Counted from the first letter of the stretch, positions 54,424-63,585 are shown. The stretch is 64,000 nucleotides of DNA from Caldilinea sp. CFX5 (GCA_021405325.1 QWII01000011.1:1-64000), one strand, 5' to 3'. Numbers and translations: made by a program. Notes: a model not told the origin generated them from the sequence alone.

Positions 54424-55074
54424 ATGTTTACTCATCTATGTTCGTTGTTCCCTCAACGGAATCGTCGTTTTGTCGTCGCTTTCGCCCTCCTGTTGCTTGG
54501 GTATATGACTAGTTCAGTCAACACCGGCTACGCTAGCGCCCTGGCAACCATTCCTGGTTGTGATTCCGTGTTATGGAATGGGACAAATGGCAATGATCTC
54601 TTCATGGGCGGACTATTAACAGATGTGGCCGATGGCAAGGCCGGTAATGACACGTTGTGGGGCAATGGTTGTGACGATTCCCTGACGGGCAATGCCGGCA
54701 ACGACAAACTATACGGTGGCATTGGTCAGGATACCCTTTATGGTGGGAGTGGCGCCGACCTCTTGTATGGGGAAAGCGGGCGCGATGTGCTGCATGGCCA
54801 AGAAGACGATGATCTGCTTTACGGTGGCGCCGATAAAGATGCCCTGTATGGTGGATTGGGCAATGATACCTTGTATGGCGGGGACGGGGATGATGTACTT
54901 TACGGTTTCCACAGTGTCACCCCTACAACCGATGGTAAGAACAAACTATATGGTGATGGTGGCAACGATTTTCTCATGGGTGGACCAGGGAACGATTACC
55001 TTAATGGCGGCCCCGGTATCGATAGATGTATTGGTGGTGGTGGAAATGACACCTTTGTCAATTGTGAGTTGTAA
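54424..55074 (+). CDS. RTX-repeat (hemolysin-type calcium-binding) protein
   Basis: A 216-residue exported protein with N-terminal signal (VVAFALLLLGYMTSSVNTGY) and at least nine GGxGxDxLxx nonapeptide repeats, for example AGNDTLWGNGCDD, GGIGQDTLYGG, GGLGNDTLYGG and GGPGNDYLNGG. The repeats bind calcium and fold as a parallel beta-roll. A Sec-type signal differs from the usual type I secretion of RTX proteins, so it may be extracellular or wall-associated. No enzymatic domain is attached. Confidence 0.87.
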   Translation: MFTHLCSLFPQRNRRFVVAFALLLLGYMTSSVNTGYASALATIPGCDSVLWNGTNGNDLFMGGLLTDVADGKAGNDTLWGNGCDDSLTGNAGNDKLYGGIGQDTLYGGSGADLLYGESGRDVLHGQEDDDLLYGGADKDALYGGLGNDTLYGGDGDDVLYGFHSVTPTTDGKNKLYGDGGNDFLMGGPGNDYLNGGPGIDRCIGGGGNDTFVNCEL

Positions 55075-55093
55075 AGGATAGGAACGCCGTCTG

Positions 55094-55151
55094 CCATATC
55101 ACTGCAAATCATGATGCGATTCGCACTCCCCAATGATTCGCAGTGATATGG
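55094..55151 (+). terminator. Long hairpin, probable terminator
   Basis: CCATATCACTGC (55094-55105) pairs perfectly with 55140-55151; AATCAT (55107-55112) pairs with ATGATT (55133-55138) inside. AAAAGC follows. Lies after the RTX gene and before the CARDB gene. Confidence 0.7.
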
Positions 55152-55260
55152 AAAAGCAACCAACACCTGTCACGATGTTTCAGTCTATTCAGCCAAAATC
55201 GCCGTTATCACAACCCAATTGTTATCAAACAACCAGTAAACAAGTCAGAAAGGAACACCT

Positions 55261-55701
55261 ATGTCTACCCTGTTTCGCCGTTTTGTCTATCTGTTCACCC
55301 TAGCGGCTTTGCTCTTCACCAATGGCTTTCCCATGCAGCCGGCCTTCGCCCAACGTGCGGTAGCCCGTGAAATGCCGCCCAAACCCGATCTCATTGTGAC
55401 TACAGTGGACTTTACCAACATTTGTAGCGCCAAGTTCACCATCAGAAACATCGGGTTAGGGGCGGCCAACGTCAGCTTCCGTTTCAATGCTTATCCTGTC
55501 CCTGATATCACTAGGTGGAGCGCTCCCATCCTTGGGTTGCCAGCCGGCGGCGTCGCCACCCAAACTTGGCAGAATGTGAAAACTTTTGAAGCGATGCAGA
55601 TCACCGTTGTTGTTGATCCAGACAATTGGGTGCAGGAAAGTGATGAGGAAAACAACGAGAAAACTTTCCGTGTCCCTGTACGCTGCCAACTCTGGAATTG
55701 A
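55261..55701 (+). CDS. Secreted CARDB-domain protein
   Basis: A 146-residue exported protein. A signal peptide (YLFTLAALLFTNGFPMQPAF) precedes a CARDB Ig-like domain: PDLIVTTVDF opens it, and VVDPDNWVQESDEENNEKTF is the near-invariant closing motif with VD...N...E.nEtN. Such domains act as adhesion or spacer modules. Single-domain secreted CARDB proteins are uncommon. GGAAC precedes the ATG. Confidence 0.85.
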   Translation: MSTLFRRFVYLFTLAALLFTNGFPMQPAFAQRAVAREMPPKPDLIVTTVDFTNICSAKFTIRNIGLGAANVSFRFNAYPVPDITRWSAPILGLPAGGVATQTWQNVKTFEAMQITVVVDPDNWVQESDEENNEKTFRVPVRCQLWN

Positions 55702-55720
55702 TAAGCGTCCGTAAACAGGA

Positions 55721-55753
55721 CAGTTACACTGGTTTATCCGACCAGTGTAACTG
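55721..55753 (+). terminator. Hairpin after the CARDB gene
   Basis: CAGTTACACTGGT pairs perfectly with 55741-55753 across a 7-nt loop. Position fits termination, but no clear T-run follows. Confidence 0.65.
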
Positions 55754-55824
55754 TGAGCAAAGCCTACGCATCACATTCTGTTTTTGCTAATCCAACAAAT
55801 CCAATCAGCTTTAGGAGAAGATTT

Positions 55825-57585
55825 ATGAGTCACTCACTCGCACCCGATCTATCAAAAAAACTTAGGAAACTCTTGCTGCTCTTATCATTACTCACACTGC
55901 TCTTCAACAGTGGCCGATCAGGTGTCTTCGCGCAGGATACAGACGCGCCAGCAGATCAGAAACTCTTTTTGCCCATCATTACCGTATCTAGCAACACAGA
56001 CACACTCACAGAAGTATCTAGCGCCGACGAATTGATTGCAAAAGCACGGGCGGAAGGAGCGGTCAAAGTCATTGCCGAACTCCGCCTACCAAGCCAAGTG
56101 GAAGGTGAATCGACAGAGAGCGAAGTGCGCGCAGCACAACAAGCTGCCGTTGCCGCAGCGCAACAGACTTTCTTAGCCAGCCTGGATGGCTATGCTGCAC
56201 ACCCTTATACGCTCTTTGAAACAGTTCCACACGTTGCGTTACAGGTGGATGAAGCCGCCCTACGTGCTATGTTTGCTTCACCGCTTGTTGCCAACGTTCA
56301 AGAGGACCGCCCCTTGACAACAATGTTGGCAAGCAGCACCGCAAAAATCAAAGCGCCAGGGATATGGGCATTGGGTTATGAAGGCACCGGTCAAACGGTC
56401 GTGATCATCGATACTGGAATTGAGGCCAATCACCCCTTCTTTGGCGGCAGAGTGGTCACCCAAGCATGCTTTTCTAATGCGAATGGCAGTGGTGGCGGGA
56501 TTTCACTTTGCCCGAATGGCACACCAACCCAAATGGGTAATGGTGCAGCTACTGCTACAGTTGGACAATGCTTGAATGGTAGCAACAACCTCTGTAGTCA
56601 TGGCACCCATGTGGCTGGTATTGCAGCCGGATCTGGGGACAATTTCGACGGGGTTGCGCGTAATGCCACGATCATTGCGATCCAGGTCTTTACCCGCTTC
56701 AATAATCCATCGCAATGTTACCCTAGTCCAGCGCCCTGTGTAACAGCCTTCACTTCCGATATTAATCGTGCATTAGCCTATGTCAATAACACCTTAAGCA
56801 ATAGCTATGCGATTGCAGCTATTAACATGAGCTTGGGCGGCGGCCAATTCACAAACCAAAGCACCTGTGATACAGCAAACAGTTCGACCAAAACCTATAT
56901 TGATGCGCTGCGCACAAAGAATATCGCCACGGTGATTGCAGCCGGCAACAATGGTTGGCGGAATGCCATGAGTGGACCGGGTTGCATCTCGTCTGCCATT
57001 GGCGTGTCCGCCACAACCGATGGGGATCAAGTTGCCACCTTTTCAAACATGCATATCATGGTCGATTTGCTGGCGCCGGGGGTAAATATTGACTCAGCAA
57101 TTCCTGTTGGCGGGTTTGCATCGTTCAGCGGCACTTCGATGGCTTCCCCTCATGTCGCTGGCGCATGGGCAATTCTCCGGCAAAAACAACCTGGTATCTC
57201 TGTGAGTGGTGCGTTGAGCATCCTGCAAACCGATGGGATCAGTGTCAAGGATAACCGTTCCGGCGGTAGCATCACCAGAAAACGCCTTAGCCTGATGCCC
57301 CATTGTTCTGATAAAGTGTTTTGGCTCAACAATAACGCAACGAACTGGAATGATGGGACCTATATTGATGCTTGGTGGGATTTAGCTAATTGCGTCGTCA
57401 AACCTGCACCAAGCGGCTCCGCCCCCTTTGTCTATGACAACAAATACTATGTGAAGCCCAAACCCACGCAGCCCCGCTGTCCGAGTGGCTGGGGCTGGTA
57501 TGATGGCGCCAACTGCTACTTAGGCAAACCGACAAACGGGAATGCTTTTCTACTAAACAATACATTCTACTTCCAAGAGCAGTAA
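55825..57585 (+). CDS. Secreted subtilisin-like serine protease (S8)
   Basis: A 586-residue preproprotease. Signal (KKLRKLLLLLSLLTLLF), then FLPII (48-52), then an inhibitor-I9-like propeptide (about 75-160). The catalytic triad is Asp196 (VVIIDTGIE), His259 (SHGTHVAG) and Ser438 (GTSMASPHVAG), with oxyanion Asn375 in AAGNNG. The C-terminal 95 residues are Trp/Cys-rich (VFWLNNNATNWNDG) and may bind a surface. The ATG at 55825 follows AGGAGAAG. It probably acts on proteins outside the cell. Confidence 0.93.
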   Translation: MSHSLAPDLSKKLRKLLLLLSLLTLLFNSGRSGVFAQDTDAPADQKLFLPIITVSSNTDTLTEVSSADELIAKARAEGAVKVIAELRLPSQVEGESTESEVRAAQQAAVAAAQQTFLASLDGYAAHPYTLFETVPHVALQVDEAALRAMFASPLVANVQEDRPLTTMLASSTAKIKAPGIWALGYEGTGQTVVIIDTGIEANHPFFGGRVVTQACFSNANGSGGGISLCPNGTPTQMGNGAATATVGQCLNGSNNLCSHGTHVAGIAAGSGDNFDGVARNATIIAIQVFTRFNNPSQCYPSPAPCVTAFTSDINRALAYVNNTLSNSYAIAAINMSLGGGQFTNQSTCDTANSSTKTYIDALRTKNIATVIAAGNNGWRNAMSGPGCISSAIGVSATTDGDQVATFSNMHIMVDLLAPGVNIDSAIPVGGFASFSGTSMASPHVAGAWAILRQKQPGISVSGALSILQTDGISVKDNRSGGSITRKRLSLMPHCSDKVFWLNNNATNWNDGTYIDAWWDLANCVVKPAPSGSAPFVYDNKYYVKPKPTQPRCPSGWGWYDGANCYLGKPTNGNAFLLNNTFYFQEQ

Positions 57586-57591
57586 ATAGAT

Positions 57592-57632
57592 GGCAACCGT
57601 GGCTACAAAGTGATTTCGCAGCTACGGTTGCC
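57592..57632 (+). terminator. Hairpin after the protease gene
   Basis: GGCAACCGTGGCT (57592-57604) pairs with AGCTACGGTTGCC (57620-57632) with one G-T mismatch. A short spacer and no strong T-run follow. Confidence 0.65.
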
Positions 57633-57718
57633 ACTGTAGTGAATGATTCATAATGAATTGTGAATTGTACACATGTGACCCTGTGTATGTAAAATACCTT
57701 ACCTATAGTAAACTTCTG

Positions 57719-57810
57719 GTAACTACTAAGCCCGCTCTGAGCCAGTCCGTGACTGGCGTCCCTAAACGCCAGTCACGGACTGGCTCAGAGCGGGATGGCT
57801 TGGTAGTTAC
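57719..57810. mobile_element. MITE-like palindrome sharing outer arms with 37819-37915
   Basis: A 92-bp element bounded by GTAACTAC (57719-57726) and GTAGTTAC (57803-57810). Shared with 37819-37915 are GTAACTACTAA on the left and TGGCTTGGTAGTTAC on the right. The inner stem (CGCTCTGAGCCAGTCCGTGA on the left) is entirely different. No flanking duplication is visible. It directly precedes the RCC1-repeat gene. Confidence 0.85.
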
Positions 57811-57838
57811 CATTGATCAAGGAAAACAAACTCGCTAT

Positions 57839-60196
57839 ATGGAAGCACAAAAGATCCTTCAACCCCTGTTCCAACAAGACGCCTACCGGCACCCAACAAA
57901 ACAATGGCCGGCTTGGTCTGGTTGCGTTCGTGACGCCGCTTTCTTGGGCCTGTTCCTGCTCTTCTGTGGCCTTCTTGGGCTTACTTCGGTCACCGGTAGT
58001 GCTTTCCTCCAACCAGCCCCACTCCTGGCGCAGGGGACCATCCCCAGTCCGTTAGTCAACATCGACCAAGTCGCCGCTGGTACCAACCATACTTGTGGAT
58101 TGACCACAACAGGCGGGGTCAAGTGTTGGGGTGGCAATGGCGTCGGTCAATTGGGTGATGGGACAACTATCGGCAAGCCGCGTCCGGTTACTGTCCAGGG
58201 TTTACATAGCGGTGTCACCGCGATTAGCACTGGCGGTGCGCACACCTGTGCGCTTCTGCAAACAGGCGGGGTCAAGTGTTGGGGATACAACTGGGCTGGT
58301 CAGCTCGGCGACGGCAGCACGGAAAGCAGATTGACGCCTATCACCGTCAGCGGTTTGACGCAAGGCATCATGGCGCTTAGTACAGGCTTGCAGCATACCT
58401 GTGCGCTCACCACCACTGGCAGCGTTCTTTGTTGGGGACGCAATGATTTGGGCCAACTGGGCGACGGCAGCAACACAGATCGCCATACCCCTGTAGCAGT
58501 CACCAATTTGACCGCCAACATCACAGCCATCAGCGGCGGATCGGGTCACACTTGTGCATTGACGACCAACGGTGAGATTTTCTGCTGGGGCGGCAACTTC
58601 TCCGGCCCATTAGGTGACGGCACAACTATCAATCGCAATACGCCGGTCGCCGTCCAAGGGATCAACGGCGGGATCGCTGCCATTCATGCCGGCGGAGGGC
58701 ATACTTGCGCCCTGACCACCGTTGGCAGCATCCTCTGTTGGGGAGCGAACGGCAGTGGACAAGTAGGGGACGGCGCCAATATAAATCAGACCAAACCAGT
58801 CGCCGTCCAGGGCTTGAGCAGCGGTGTGAAAGCCCTTAGTGCGGGTGGGAGCCACACTTGCGCTCTGACCCAAACCGATCTCTTCTGTTGGGGAGCCAAC
58901 GCTGTTGGTCAACTAGGGAATGGTACAACCATTGATAAGCCTATGCCAACGCCGGTTACGGGTTTAGCAAGTGGCGTCCGGGGGATCAGCGCCGGCAACG
59001 GCTACACCTGTATCGTGACAGATGACGGGCGCGTCCGCTGTTGGGGATACAATGCCGATGGGCAACTGGGCGACGGAACCCCTGGCAACCATCGTATGGT
59101 GACACTAGTTTCTGGTCTGGATAGTGGCGTAACGGCGGTCAGCGCAAGTACGGATCACACCTGTGCGCTGAAGGCGACTGGTGCGGTCCTCTGTTGGGGG
59201 TTTAATGGCCGGTGGCAACTGGGTGATGGCACGACCTTCGATCAACAGACGCCAGTTCCTGTAAGTGGCTTGAACAGCGGCGTCACCGCGATTAGCGCCG
59301 GCTGGTTTCGCACCTGTGCGGTGAACACCACAGGGGGCGTCCTTTGTTGGGGCATGGACGCCCATGGTCGACTTGGTGATGGCACACCGGTTCCGGTGAG
59401 TGGGTTCAATCGCACCGCGACCGCCGTTAGCGTAGGCGAGGCACATGCCTGCACCTTGGTCACCGGTGGGGATGTCTACTGTTGGGGTGTCAACCTTTTG
59501 GGGCAACTAGGCAATGGTGACAATGCGGAACAGCAGACGCCAGTCATGGTGCGCGGGCTACCCCATCCCGTCATGGCGATCAGCACCGGTTGGCGCCACA
59601 CCTGCGCCCTGACCAACGCAGGCGCGGTCTACTGCTGGGGGGATAACAGCGACGGTCAACTGGGTGATAACACGACGGTTGGTAAAAACAGTGCTGTTCT
59701 GGTGAACGGTTTGAGCAACGGAGTGTCCGCCATCAGCGCCGGCGGCTTTCACACTTGTGCCATCATACAAACCGAAGGCGTTACATGTTGGGGGGACAAC
59801 TCCAGCGGCCAAATGGGCAATGACACGACCATTGATCAATTGAACCCAATCCCGATCAACGGTTTGACGCGGGGCGTCACGACCCTCAGTGCAAGGCATT
59901 ATTACACCTGCGCCTTACGCGACGACGGGGATGTTTGGTGCTGGGGGCAGAGTGACAACGGCGTTTACACCGATCTCGCTAGTGCGACACCGACCCTTGT
60001 CAACGGTTTGCCGGATGACGTAGCCACCATTAGCGCCGGCTTACACCATACCTGTGTCCTGACCAGAAGTGGCAGTGTCCACTGTTGGGGTCTCAACGAT
60101 CATGGTCAACTAGGTGATGGCTCGACCTGGCGCACGACAGCAGTCGATGTAATTGAGGTGGCTATGCTCTACTATTTACCGCTTATTCTACGGTAA
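57839..60196 (+). CDS. Secreted RCC1-repeat propeller protein (14 repeats)
   Basis: A 785-residue exported protein. After a signal/membrane segment (about 34-62, LGLFLLFCGLLGLTSVTGSA), 14 repeats of about 51 residues follow the pattern HTCALT-x-x-G-x-V-x-CWG-x-N-x-x-GQLGDGT. Each repeat has two Cys, so about 28 ordered Cys suggest disulfide-locked blades; 14 repeats would give two seven-bladed propellers. It ends YYLPLILR. The start at 57839 is chosen after AAGGAAA because upstream codons read through the palindrome. Function unknown; surface binding is plausible. Confidence 0.88.
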   Translation: MEAQKILQPLFQQDAYRHPTKQWPAWSGCVRDAAFLGLFLLFCGLLGLTSVTGSAFLQPAPLLAQGTIPSPLVNIDQVAAGTNHTCGLTTTGGVKCWGGNGVGQLGDGTTIGKPRPVTVQGLHSGVTAISTGGAHTCALLQTGGVKCWGYNWAGQLGDGSTESRLTPITVSGLTQGIMALSTGLQHTCALTTTGSVLCWGRNDLGQLGDGSNTDRHTPVAVTNLTANITAISGGSGHTCALTTNGEIFCWGGNFSGPLGDGTTINRNTPVAVQGINGGIAAIHAGGGHTCALTTVGSILCWGANGSGQVGDGANINQTKPVAVQGLSSGVKALSAGGSHTCALTQTDLFCWGANAVGQLGNGTTIDKPMPTPVTGLASGVRGISAGNGYTCIVTDDGRVRCWGYNADGQLGDGTPGNHRMVTLVSGLDSGVTAVSASTDHTCALKATGAVLCWGFNGRWQLGDGTTFDQQTPVPVSGLNSGVTAISAGWFRTCAVNTTGGVLCWGMDAHGRLGDGTPVPVSGFNRTATAVSVGEAHACTLVTGGDVYCWGVNLLGQLGNGDNAEQQTPVMVRGLPHPVMAISTGWRHTCALTNAGAVYCWGDNSDGQLGDNTTVGKNSAVLVNGLSNGVSAISAGGFHTCAIIQTEGVTCWGDNSSGQMGNDTTIDQLNPIPINGLTRGVTTLSARHYYTCALRDDGDVWCWGQSDNGVYTDLASATPTLVNGLPDDVATISAGLHHTCVLTRSGSVHCWGLNDHGQLGDGSTWRTTAVDVIEVAMLYYLPLILR

Positions 60197-60247
60197 GCTT
60201 AGGGTGAAACAGCTACGCAAAGCCCTGGTAGCAACGTATGGAGGCAG

Positions 60248-60814
60248 ATGATGAACATAACACTTTGGCTTCAACAACACAATATTCTCTTGCTCCTTGG
60301 TGTGAGCGTTTTGCTCGCCGGCCTGTTGATCCTCCGCTTCCGGCGTCGTTCACCGTATTGGTGGGGGGCATGGGGCGGGATCGTCATTGTGGTGATAATC
60401 ACGCTATTCATGCTGCGCACGTCACCCATGTCAATTAGCGAACAGTTGCCCGCTTCTATTGAACCACTGGAACAATACCTCACCTTCGTCGCCGCGATTG
60501 AAGCGCTCGTGACGACCGGCGACAAACCGACCTTGGTTGAATTCTATGTCGATTATGGCTTCAACTGACTGCTCGTTCTGCCCGCCGTGCGCGAGCTACA
60601 ACAAAGCTGGGTTGAAGGCCGTGTGATCCGACTGAATCTGAGTCATGAACCGAACGTCGCCTATGCGCAAACAGTTGACGTTGTCGAGCTGCCGACCTTC
60701 ATTCTGTTTGACCGGGGCGGAAATCTACTGCGTCGCTTGGTTGGTGTAGCGCCGACGTTGCATGAGTTAGCAGGCGCAGAGGGGTTGCTTGCTGTGGCTG
60801 CCCTAGAAAGGTAG
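60248..60814 (+). pseudogene. Membrane thioredoxin-like protein with in-frame TGA at the active site
   Basis: One frame of 189 codons interrupted only by TGA at 60566-60568. The N-terminus has two hydrophobic segments; the thioredoxin part reads KPTLVEFYVDYGFN, stop, LLVLPAVRELQQSW, with the cis-Pro loop ELPTFILFD kept. Aligned to W-C-x-x-C, the first Cys is Gly and the TGA is exactly the second Cys. HCF164/TlpA-like membrane thioredoxins match. Decay is the simplest reading; Sec insertion is a less likely alternative. The start follows GGAGG. Confidence 0.7.
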
Positions 60815-60817
60815 TTT

Positions 60818-62209
60818 ATGCCCAATCGCAAAATCATCGCGTTGATTGTGTTCATGTTGTTTGGTTCTTTCCTCAGTATGGACGCCGCTGTTGGGTTACC
60901 AATTCCCTTGCCAGCGTTACGCACTGCTACCGTTACCAATTCTGCTGCTACCCATGTGGCGCTACCGACAGGGCTTACACGGGTAAAAGAGGACATGGCG
61001 ATAGAGGTCATTGCCGTCGCGGATTGGTTCTATTTTCGGCATGGTACACAGCTATGGAAAAGTGATGGTACAGTCGATGGCACAGTCGTGGCGGTTGATC
61101 AGGTTGCTCCCTTTGATCTGAAAGCCTGCAACGGAAAGCTTTATTTCCGCGAGGCCAGCCAACTATTCAGTCTGTCCCCGACCTACGATTATCTACAACG
61201 AATCAACGATGATTTCCAGGCGCCCTGGAATGATGCGACCGCCCAATGCAGTGCTTATTCCGCGCCATCGGGAGACGCGCTCTAGTATAGCGACGGCACA
61301 CTGACCGGCACACAATCTTTAGCGACACTTGCCGAACCAATTGCTGCGTTTGCAGCCACGCAGAATACGCTTTTCTTTCGAGTCGGTTGCTGTCAGCTCT
61401 AGCGTGTCAATGAGGATTTTACAGGCATCGAGATGCTCAAGGATTTCATCGCAGAGGCAGAGATAATCAGACTCTTCCCAGCCCGTACGCGCCTTTATCT
61501 CACCGCCGAGCAGCCTCTGCCCGACACCAACGTCTTCATTCGCAGCAGCCTTTGGTACACAGATGGCAGCATGGCAGAAATGCGCAAGCTCCATGCTTAT
61601 GTACGCCATAACTTGACGTTGGCTACCCAAGTGATCGGCGACCGCCTCTTGTTTGAAGAAGTCAGCTATGATGGCGTGCTTTTTGGTGACCGCCGGTTGC
61701 TTATCAGTGATGGGACGATTACCGCAACAACGACGCTGACCTGGAATTTGGATTATACCGGGTTTTTCCCTGATATTGTATTGCCACAATTCCCGGATCA
61801 GCACTTTGCCGTCCATGACTGCACCCTGTGGCGGACGGATGGCACGATCACCAACACAGTTGCCCTAACCACTATTCGCACCGGTCGACACTCACTCTAC
61901 CCCTCGCAACCGACTCAATTTGGAGAGCGCTTTGCTTATACCCAACCTGATGATAGTTTATCTGGAATTCCACTATGGATCAGCGATGGCACGCCAGCTG
62001 GCATACAACTGCTCGTCGACTTTGCGCCGATGCATTGGGATTATGGCAAAATCAATCATTTGACGGGTGTCAATGACAAACTGTTTTTCATGGTTTACGA
62101 TATGAAAGGTGATAACGATGGTCTTTGGGTTTATCAGTCGGGGATAGAGACACAAGAGCAGAAGCCGTTTTTGCCCGCGATATTGTACAGCCGGGAAAGG
62201 TTCCATTGA
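60818..62209 (+). pseudogene. Secreted beta-propeller-like protein with two in-frame TAG codons
   Basis: 464 codons in one frame with TAG at 61283-61285 and 61400-61402. A signal peptide (IIALIVFMLFGSFLSMDAAV) is followed by ELWKSDGT-type repeats: QLWKSDGTVDGT, LYSDGTLTGT, SLWYTDGSMAEM, TLWRTDGTITNT and PLWISDGTPAGI. Both TAG codons fall where the repeat has Trp (L-stop-YSDGT; QL-stop-RVN), consistent with TGG to TAG. It ends KPFLPAILYSRERFH with the FLP motif. It begins 3 bp after the thioredoxin-like frame. Confidence 0.72.
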
Positions 62210-62508
62210 TGAGCACGAAGCTTTTTCCAACTAAACCATTGGACCAGCGGTCAGCGCGGTGGATCCGCGTGAGTTTGCGCCTGTTAGGGGTGACGGCGTG
62301 GCTCCTGCTCACTTTCCTCTGCTGGCTGTCGCACGCCAACGCCGGCGCCCACGGCGACAGTGGTTCCCGTACCAACCTTTATCTATGGGAATATCCCATC
62401 GGCCCCCCTTCAATGGATCGGCCCGGATGGCGCAGTCCAATCACCACCCTCCTAAGGGAACGCTTAGTAATTACTTTCGCTCATCGCTCGCCTAGAAGTT
62501 GTTGCTAG
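62209..62508 (+). pseudogene. N-terminal fragment copy of the lipoprotein at 47387
   Basis: Starts with ATG overlapping the previous stop (TGATG). MSTKLFPTKPLDQRSARWIR and VSLRLLGVTAWLLL match the first 50 residues of the 47387 gene (RPLTPQSAQWLRISLRLLGV). After about 60 residues the similarity ends; another frame resumes PPFQWIGPDGAVQ, a TolB-like piece, so deletion and frameshift have occurred. Confidence 0.75.
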
Positions 62509-62860
62509 ACGCGCCCGTCGGGAACCCGCTTGCATTGCCGAACAGCAGTGGAGCCGAGTGCAAACAACGTCTGTAAAGCGACCTGCGTCTTGACGACTTC
62601 ATCCGTAATGTTCATCTGCTCGAACAAGGAGTGCCGATTGGAGTTCTTGCTGGGCTTCCGGTAGGCGGCCGGCGGCTTGGTAGACAGCACCCAACTCCCG
62701 CTGGGCATAGGCGCCCATGAAAGCGCCACCATTCGCCGTGAGCTTCGGCCAAATTGGCGGCGGCCACGCTCATCATATAGGGCGATTGTGTGCTTTTGAA
62801 AAATTGATAGGCTTGGCGGCCCGGTTCCAGGAGTGCCTGATATACGGACGCCAATTCATG
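62505..62860 (-). pseudogene. Decayed C-terminal copy of the STAND-TPR gene
   Basis: Minus-strand pieces in different frames match the C-terminus of the 49314 gene: ARQAYQFFKSTQSPYMMSVA and AANLAEA, then LFEQMNITDEVVKTQVALQT. The order is conserved but the middle is deleted. It faces the lipoprotein fragment at 62209 in the same convergent arrangement as in the intact copy. Confidence 0.82.
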
Positions 62861-63148
62861 GAACTATCAGTCGTCCCATGGGAAACCATTGCTGAATCAG
62901 CCGACGAAGCAACACTACCTCCCTCTACCCTCTGGCCGATACTGGAAGGATTGCTTCATGATGAGAAAGAGTGGCTGGTTGTCACTAAACTGTTGGTCGA
63001 GCAGGCCAAACCGCGCCACCTTTATGCAGAGCAGTCGGGGCTGTTTGCCAGTGTGGAGGAAATCAACACCATCCGCGAACGGGTGAAGGGCCGGTTGCAA
63101 CGCAACCAAGCCTTTCGTCACTATTTGCAGACGCTGCTCAATCCATGA
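62858..63148 (+). CDS. Hypothetical helical protein
   Basis: 96 residues starting MELSVVPWETIAESADEATL and ending FRHYLQTLLNP, mostly helical (LASVEEINTIRERVKGRLQR). No family recognised. The upstream boundary coincides with the end of the STAND-like fragment, so it may be a remnant or a gene joined by rearrangement. Ribosome site absent. Confidence 0.4.
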   Translation: MELSVVPWETIAESADEATLPPSTLWPILEGLLHDEKEWLVVTKLLVEQAKPRHLYAEQSGLFASVEEINTIRERVKGRLQRNQAFRHYLQTLLNP

Positions 63149-63585
63149 AATAGACGCAACTTCTTCCATATCACACCGCCAGTGGTTGCCTTGACAGCGA
63201 CCACACCAGAAAACAGTGGTGTGGAGACAACGGCAATCGACCTCAACAACCTGCCGCTTTGCACCCCACCTGTGAGTAGTGACTGCCTTTGACTCACTTG
63301 TGTTACTGACTCACTATCTCGCGCCTTGATTGTCACCTTCCTATCAAATATTTGTCATAAATCGCATCCATTTGTCAGACACTTCGCTCGCCCAAGTCAT
63401 AGAACGCCCTGGCGAAAGGAGTACAATGTTCAGCGCTGTGCAAAAGCCCTATATCGTGTATTGAATAAACAGAAAGCGGTTAAGTATGGTGAATGATTTT
63501 GGTGGGTCAACCAACTTGACGATCAACGTGATCAGCAAACAGCGGAAGCAGTATCGACAGTATTTAATGAAAGGGACAACTTGAT
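63149..63585. other. Gap with a possible coding remnant
   Basis: Immediately after the stop of the 62858 gene, one frame reads TPPVVALTATTPENSGVETT and ends SSDCL near 63290, looking like the tail of a secreted protein. The remainder shows no gene or repeat. Confidence 0.4.

Noticed and set aside
57653..57838. N-terminal extension of the RCC1 protein
   Set aside because: The codons pass straight through the mobile palindrome, and a signal segment follows the chosen Met.
60569..60600. Firm bacterial SECIS after the TGA
   Set aside because: The stem is only 5 bp with a 16-nt loop, and the partner Cys is missing, so it is noted only as a possibility.
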